DNA of 64,000 nt. Source: Zygnema cylindricum. Its lineage: Eukaryota; Streptophyta; Zygnematophyceae; Zygnematales; Zygnemataceae. Location of the stretch: assembly GCA_037447655.1 (NCBI GenBank), contig JBBHKE010001623.1, forward strand, positions 67,949 to 131,948, written 5' to 3'. Of this stretch, positions 58,216 to 64,000 are shown one piece after another. Numbering within the stretch: the stretch's first letter is position 1; the number at the start of each line of letters is the position of its first letter. Under the pieces are notes generated by a model. The model searched no databases, was not told the DNA's origin, and saw only the letters and a list, made by a program, of their open reading frames with translations. The translations under genes and the position numbers were made by a program.

Positions 58216-58230
58216 CCCGATGGTCAGCTA

Positions 58231-58447
58231 CACCGTCGATCGTATTTAGCGTATATGTTTTTTTGGCCACTTAAAACATCTTTTCTTCGTACACACTTAT
58301 TCGATTTTCAATTTGAGACCGCCAATGGGAAGCCGCCAATGTTGCCTTTCAATTGAAACCGTCAGATTTGCATCCCGACAATTGTGTACGGAGAAAAGAT
58401 GTTTTAAGTGGCGAAAAAAACATATACGCTTAATACGATCGACGGTG
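58231..58447. mobile_element. TA-type MITE 4
   Basis: 217 bp foldback: CACCGTCGATCGTATT...AATACGATCGACGGTG, arms pairing over about 60 bp, flanked by TA (58229-58230, 58448-58449). Copy A lacks it and has a single TA there (ATCTACCAATAATATCGGG). Confidence 0.92.
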
Positions 58448-58769
58448 TACCGATAATATCGGGAAACCAGACCGATCTACTTTACAAGTACCGTACTATT
58501 CAACAGATTACCTTAAAACTATAAAGTACAAACCACGAAACCAACCCCTCCATAGAAACAGCTACAGTACTTGTAGTTTTCCGCGTTCAGTTTTACGTAC
58601 GAACTGGATATCTCCCTCTATGAATTTTCAAATGTGACTTCCGTCCCGCTGTCCTGACTCTCTCAAACGCCTCTCCTTTCCTTCTTTGTGAAGCTAAACC
58701 CTAAAGTATCTCAGAAACCCTAAATTTTCTGGAAACCCTAAACAAATTAGCTCCTTTTTAATTGTTTCT

Positions 58770-61700
58770 ATGGCTACTGTTAGTTCCTGCTCAGTTTTGT
58801 CTTTAGTTTCTCCCGGTTATGGAATAGAGAGTAGATGTGTTAAGGAAGGAATGTTAATTTCTGACTTCGTGTCAAAACCTGTATCTATGTTTTTGTCTTC
58901 TAGTGGTTTTTCTGTCTTATCCAGAAGAAAACTTGAAGTTTTTTCTATGTCCTCAGACAACCAAAATCGAAGGTGAGATACTTTTTCAATGTTTGACTCT
59001 GTTGGACTCTCCTTGACTTTAATGACATTCATTTAAATTATCTTCGGTACTTTTTTCGAAATAGCATAAAGTGCTTTTTACAAGTTAAACCCTAAAAATT
59101 GAAAACCCTGGGAGAATCCCTAATTTCTGCAGTTTTAGGGTTTGGGGTCGGTTAAGCATGAAAAAAAGCACCAACATTACTTAAGTAATAAATTAATTTG
59201 TTAAAAGGTAGATAGTTGAACTTTTCGTGTAGTTGAACCTTGAACTTTTTGTATCGTTGTTGTATCGTTTTTTTGTATTGTTGTTTTATTTTTTGTATAG
59301 TTGAGATTTTCGTATAGCTGAGCTTTTTGTGTAGAATTAAAAAATATAATTGAACCTTTTTTTGTTTCTATTTCCCGGATTGGAACGTTTTCCCGGTAAA
59401 TATTAAATTTGTACTAGACCACGAATAATAGTGGCTAGACCACTATTATTTTCAGCCCGAGGGAGTGAAGATTATGGTATTGACATTTTTTTTGCATAAT
59501 TTTTTTTAATTGATATGATACGAAAGACTTTGGTCCCTAAAGGACATTGACATAGAACCTGTGACAACCTCAACACCACTCCCTTCCCCCTCAAAAAACT
59601 TCCCTCTTCCCTCTTATTTTCTTCTCCTTCTTCCTTCCCTCTTCCTCTTCTTTCAATTCCCTTTCCTTCCCTTCATTCCCTTCCCTTCTCTTCCCTTCCC
59701 TTCTCTTCCCTTCCCTTCCCTTACCTTCTCTTCCCTTCCCTTCCCTTCCCTCCCCGCCTTTTCCCCTTCCCATTGCTTACCTTGAATTTATTGCTCTGGT
59801 AAGTATATAAAATGTTAAATACTATGAAGCGGTTCGGGTTCGTCTTTGCATGAAATACTGGTCCTTATATTTATAGTGGTATGGTTTAGGATAATTGGAC
59901 AGTGCACTTATCAACAAGAGAAAGAACTTAGAAAGAGAAAGGAAAGAGAGAGAAAGAAAGGGAGAGAGAAAATAAAGAGAGAGAGAGAGAGGTGAAAGTC
60001 AAATGTTGCTCAAGTAGATATTTTCTAAATGGAGATTGACTTGTTTAAGTCTACCTCGTTGCGAATCATTCTCAATGGCTTATGAATCCTGTTAAGCTAA
60101 TTGAACAACAATATATGATTCTTATTATGTCATATTGTACCTTAAGCCGTCGATCGCTATTAAAAGAGTTATTAGTGTAAATGCGAAATTAGAATGCATA
60201 ACACTAATTTAGTACAAGGAGATGTGACGGATTGTAGGCCACTTAAATAGTGTTATTAACACTATTTTACGATTTCTACCAAAAAAAGTTGCGTCTGAAT
60301 TAGTGTTATAGCGTTGTTAACTCTAATAGCGCTGAGAGGAAAATTTGGCTTTTCTAATGCTTGGAAATATGGAGTTGTCATATCCTCTCTGTGAAGTGTA
60401 CTTATAAACAAAGATTCCAAAACATTTGATGATGTGAACTCTTAATACAGTTAAATTTGACTTTTCTACAGTTGAGGTTGACTCTCAATATAGGCGAGGT
60501 TGACTTTTGAAGCAATTAGAGGTCATTTTCCGACAGTTGAGGTTTTTTTTTCATATTAATTTTAGGTTTTTCTTTCATATTTATTCTCATGTCTACATTA
60601 GGGTTTGGATGGGCCAGGAACGACCACGATAAACAATCGCGACGTGACATTTTGAAGCTCGCCACATTTAGTTTTGTCTCATTAGGTGCTTCCGTGGGTG
60701 AAAAAAATGGAAATGCGAAAGCCGGAACCTTTTTGTTTCCTCCTCAAGGATATCGTGCATATGTTGACCGTTTGGATGGATATTCATTCTTCTATCCTGA
60801 TGATTGGGTCCAGGTATACATTGTCTTTTTGTACTTTCGTCAGTTTTCTAACGGTTGTCATAGGACCGTAAGAGAAGGTGATGCTAAAATTTTTGCCAAT
60901 TTTTTCGGTCCAGGTGTACATTGTTGTACTTTAGGTGTATGTTGTTGTACTTCAGGTGTACATTGTTGTACTTCAGGTGAATATTGCTGTACTTCCATTA
61001 GTTTTACAAAGGTGTTGTTAGAGTTTTTGTTTGTTTTGTTTTGGGAATCTGCAACGTTTGGATTTGTTGTGTTTAATTTAGGACTTAAAAAGTTTAGACA
61101 TACTGAGTTGATGGATGCCATAGTAAGAAAAGTAAATTACCCATTACCCACCGTATGTAATTTGGACCCGACCACTAATTTTGAGCTGTCTATATGATGG
61201 TTTCTCCTGTGGGACTGACAATTTATATGAAGTGTAGGGAGAGGGAGAGAGAGAGGGAGGAGGAGAGGGATTGGGAGTGGGAGAGAAGAGGTAGAGAAGG
61301 AGAGGAGAGAGACAAGGAGAGGGAGTGGGAGAGGTCACATTATCTGAAAACACCATACCTGAAATTTTGTAGTCTTGGATTGAAATCATGCAAATAAAAA
61401 TAGCCAATAAAATCACTAGGCCGAATCACTATTAGCGTTAACAACACTAATTTGGTGCTGGTTTTTTTTCTGGTCCAACATAAAATAGTATTAATAATAG
61501 TGATTGTTTTTTCTTAACGTTAATTTGGTAAGCGGTTGAAAATTGTCAACGTCCCTCTTGCCTAAATTAAAGTCGATAGGACTAAAATAAAATCCAAACT
61601 ATTTATTTTTAACACTAATATCGATTCACGGTGTAAATTAGCCACCATAATTAGGGTGAAACTGGACCACTGAAATAGTCAACAAAATTCAAAATCCAAA

Positions 61701-62919
61701 ATCCAAACTCCAAACTAATGGTAGAGATAAGATTGCGAGTTTCTGTGGTGTTGAATTGAAATCATGCAAATAAAATATCCTTTAAAATCCAAATTAGTTT
61801 CAAGTGAGTGGTTTTTAAATGGTAGAGATAAGATTGAGAGTTAAAATTATCAATATGTTGCTGTGGGAATAGAGAATAACTTAAGCTTTTTACATGTGTA
61901 ATTAACACTTATTTTGCAGTTACAAAACTGCAAAGTTTATAGAAACCAAAAATGTAAAACAAAAACAGAAAATAGAAAATAGAAAACAAAAGTTATCATC
62001 TAATAAAGTAAAATAATAAAATATTGTGTATTTTAAACTGCAATATTATCATTTAGTTTGCAGTTATTGAGCAAATATTGGCATGGGGGCGTCACTGACT
62101 TCCTGTCACGAGCAGGTGAGAGGAGCTGGAGCCGATGTGTTTTTTAGAGATCCCTCGACACTCGATGAGAACTTAAGCGTAAATATCAGTTCCCCATCAT
62201 CATCACGATTTACGGTGAGTTGTTCACATATAGCTGTTTGTTTATGTTTCTTATAGAAGAATTATTTGCTCACTTTTTATGCTTTTTTTAGAGTTCCCTC
62301 GACCCTCGATCCTCGATGAAAACTTAAGCGTGAATATCAGTTCCCGATTTTCGTCGCGGTTTATGGTGAGCAATTGGATAGTTTTATGTTTCTTGTAAAA
62401 AAGTTATTTGCTCCAATATACATGCTTTTTTGAGAGTTTTTTTTTTTAGAGATCTCTCGACCTTTGATAAGATCTTAAGCGTGAATATCAGTTCCCCATC
62501 ATCATCACGATTTATGGTGAGCAATTGGATAGTTTTCAAAGTAGTAGTTTTTTCATGTTTCTTGTAAAAAGTGTTTTTTAGGGTTTTTTAGGGTTTCAAT
62601 TCAAGGGTTTCAAAAAATAAATGATATGCTCCAATTTATATGCTTTTGTTAGAGTACTTTTTTTAGAGTTCCCTCGACTCTTGATGAGAATCTAAGCGTG
62701 AACAAAAGTTGCCCATTATCATCTCAGTTTATGGTGAGCAATTGCATAATATATAAAAGCAGTTGTTTGTTTATGTACCGCTGGTAATTAACTAATGATT
62801 TTCTCCAATTTATGTCCGTGTAGAAGAATAATTTTCTCCAATTTCCTGTTGAGGATGCAAGGATAAAACTAATGATTGCCTTTTGTCAAGAACCTTCATT
62901 AAGCTTATTAATCATGTTC

Positions 62920-62962
<43 letters not shown>

Positions 62963-63424
62963 CCCCCCTCTCTCCTCTCTCTCTCCCTCTTTCCTCTTTC
63001 TCTCTCTATCCTCTCTCTCTCTCTCTCTCTCTCTCCTCTCTCTCCTCTCTCTCTCTCTCAAGAATCGTTGTGTCCATCAACTAACGATTTTGACTATTGT
63101 CTTATGTTGCGGGAATATTGACCAACTCTCTGTTTGACCTTGGCATTTCTGTTAAATGTTGACTTTTTACCCTAATGAGATGTTCTTTTATTTTTCCGTT
63201 TTCTCTTTTGTTCTTTTGTTTTTTGTTTTTCGCATTTTTTTTTGTTATGACATAATTTGCAGGCAGTGAGTGACTTGGGGTCTCCTTCAGAAGCTGGTGA
63301 GATTGTTTTGAAACAGTACCTTACGGAATTTATGTCCACAAGGATTGGAGTTATGAGGGAATCACAAATTATTAGTACAACCTCGAGGACTGCTCCAGAT
63401 GGACGTGAATACTATGAGATACAG
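58770..63424 (+). CDS. PPD4: PsbP-domain protein of the thylakoid lumen (PPD4-like), 3' end beyond window
   Basis: Exons 58770-58972, 60618-60813, 62116-62214, 63263-63424, all in phase (220 codons so far). Exon 1: plastid transit peptide. Exon 2: twin-arginine lumen signal SRRDILKLATFSFVSLGASV and the PsbP start. Exon 3: VRGAGADVFFRDPSTLDENL. Exon 4: VSDLGSPSEAGEIVLKQYLT and RTAPDGREYYEIQ. This run matches PPD4-type proteins, lumenal relatives of the photosystem II subunit PsbP whose exact role is not settled. At least the last ~70 residues lie past 64 kb. For exon 2 the acceptor at 60617 (GGGCCAG) is chosen because the nearer ATTAG 15 bp upstream breaks the frame. Introns are loaded with repeats, and exons 3 and 4 sit in arrays of their own copies. 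Confidence 0.88.
61427..61633. mobile_element. TA-type MITE 5, in intron 2
   Basis: From CACTATTAGCGTTAACAACA to TCGATTCACGGTG, same family as MITE 2 and at the matching place in copy B. Internal parts differ. Confidence 0.65.
61634..62115. other. intron 2 sequence before exon 3
   Basis: AT-rich. Contains small near-repeats (ATGGTAGAGATAAGATTG at 61720 and 61820). Confidence 0.5.
62141..62733 (+). repeat. four-copy tandem array of PPD4-like exon 3 with its donor site
   Basis: TTTTTAGAGATCCCTCGACA...ATGGTGAGCAATTG recurs at 62141-62214 (true exon), 62283-62365, 62441-62516 and 62658-62733, with intron spacer copied too. Each ends in GGTGAG and begins after a T run plus AG. Copies 2-4 have lost the 5' part of the exon (VRGAGADV) and carry shifts. 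Confidence 0.92.
62921..63060. repeat. CT microsatellite in intron 3
   Basis: (CT)n with C8 and TCC interruptions. Confidence 0.92.
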
Positions 63425-63952
63425 GTAGGTTTAAAGATCCTTACAATTATATCTCCTTTGAAAAATTGCCATTTTTTTTGTTCTTGGAGGACTGCTGGGA
63501 TGGACGTGAATACTATGAGACACAGGTAAAGAACTAGTCCTTAGTATAATTTCATCTCTAAAAGAACCGCTGTCTTTTATATTATTAGTACAACCTCGAG
63601 GACCGCTCCAGATGGACGAGATACAGGTAAGATTTAAGATCCTAAACTATTTTTTCTCCTTTGAAAAATCGCTAATTTTTGTCTCTTAAACTATTAGTAC
63701 AACTTAGAGGACTGCTGGACGTTAATACTATGAGATACAGGTATGGAAATAGGTCCTTACTGCTATTTTATCTTTAAAAAAATCGCTAGTTTTGTCTCTT
63801 AAATTATTAGTACAACTTCGAGGACCGTTGGGATGGATGTGAATACTATAGAGAAATAAGTCCTTACTACTATTTCATCTTTAAACAGTCTTAAAATATT
63901 AGTACAACATCGAGGACTGCTCCAGATGGGACGTGAATACTATGAGACACAG
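63368..63952 (+). repeat. six-copy array of the PPD4-like exon 4 tail with its donor site
   Basis: ATTAGTACAACCTCGAGGAC...TACTATGAGATACAG at 63368-63424 (true exon end) recurs at 63483-63525, 63583-63626, 63692-63740, 63804-63860 and 63897-63952, about every 100 bp. The first four are followed by GTA(G/A)G, GTAAA, GTAAG or GTATG; the last two lost the donor. Intron sequence (CTTAC.. TTTCTCCTTTGAAAAA) is repeated with them. Confidence 0.92.
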
Positions 63953-64000
63953 CTAGGTATATAGATTACTATTATTTCTCCTTTGAAAAGCTGCTAGTTT

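Larger units (their letters stand above)
57066..61520 (+). repeat. duplication unit, copy B
   Basis: Direct duplicate of 52196-56260, extended by a hAT-like element and a MITE that copy A lacks. Copy A shows the empty sites of both. Confidence 0.9.

Overview
The window is nuclear DNA of a green plant, probably a large, transposon-rich streptophyte genome (charophyte alga, bryophyte or other early-diverging lineage). The evidence is three genes with plant-type content: a plastid RNA polymerase sigma factor with six exons, a GT37 cell-wall fucosyltransferase, and a thylakoid-lumen PsbP-domain protein with a twin-arginine signal. GT-AG introns and plant initiator-tRNA-primed copia elements agree. 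I cannot name the species. Two 10-base N gaps (8531-8540, 39682-39691) mark assembly joins.

Layout. 0-0.66 kb: two LTR remnants. 2.36-6.79 kb: sigma factor gene (+). 7.5-8.85 kb: purine-rich tract, LINE 3' fragment, LTR remnant. 9.49-17.1 kb: copia element A with 5-bp target duplications, broken by a nested 1.28 kb solo-LTR-like insert. 17.1-26.8 kb: tandem repeats, a TIR element, a gypsy integrase remnant and a solo copia LTR. 26.8-31.3 kb: copia element C, which carries gag but no pol. 32.4-33.6 kb: degenerate copia RT. 35-35.7 kb: foldback sequence with a nested MITE. 37.16-39.15 kb: intronless fucosyltransferase, followed by repeated copies of its own 3' end. 40.3-46.0 kb: two non-LTR retrotransposon pieces. 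46.0-50.7 kb: copia element D (-), internally deleted. 50.8-52.2 kb: two adjacent TIR elements sharing a TAA. 52.2-61.5 kb: a roughly 5 kb direct duplication carrying exons 1-2 of a PsbP-domain gene, with hAT-like and TA-type MITE insertions that differ between the copies. 62.1-64.0 kb: exons 3-4 of that gene, each embedded in degenerate tandem copies of itself.

Three patterns stand out. First, every copia-type LTR here, although divergent in sequence, carries in antisense the same roughly 220-235 bp module: tRNA-like A and B boxes 38-48 bp apart, a hairpin with a conserved loop (core AGTGACTACRACAAGTRTG) on a stem whose sequence changes between families while pairing is kept, and a T run. 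It looks like an LTR-embedded antisense Pol III unit or a captured SINE. Second, these elements have a primer-binding site matching the anticodon arm of initiator tRNA-Met rather than the usual tRNA 3' end. Third, exon ends and a gene end in two unrelated host genes have been amplified as decaying tandem arrays.
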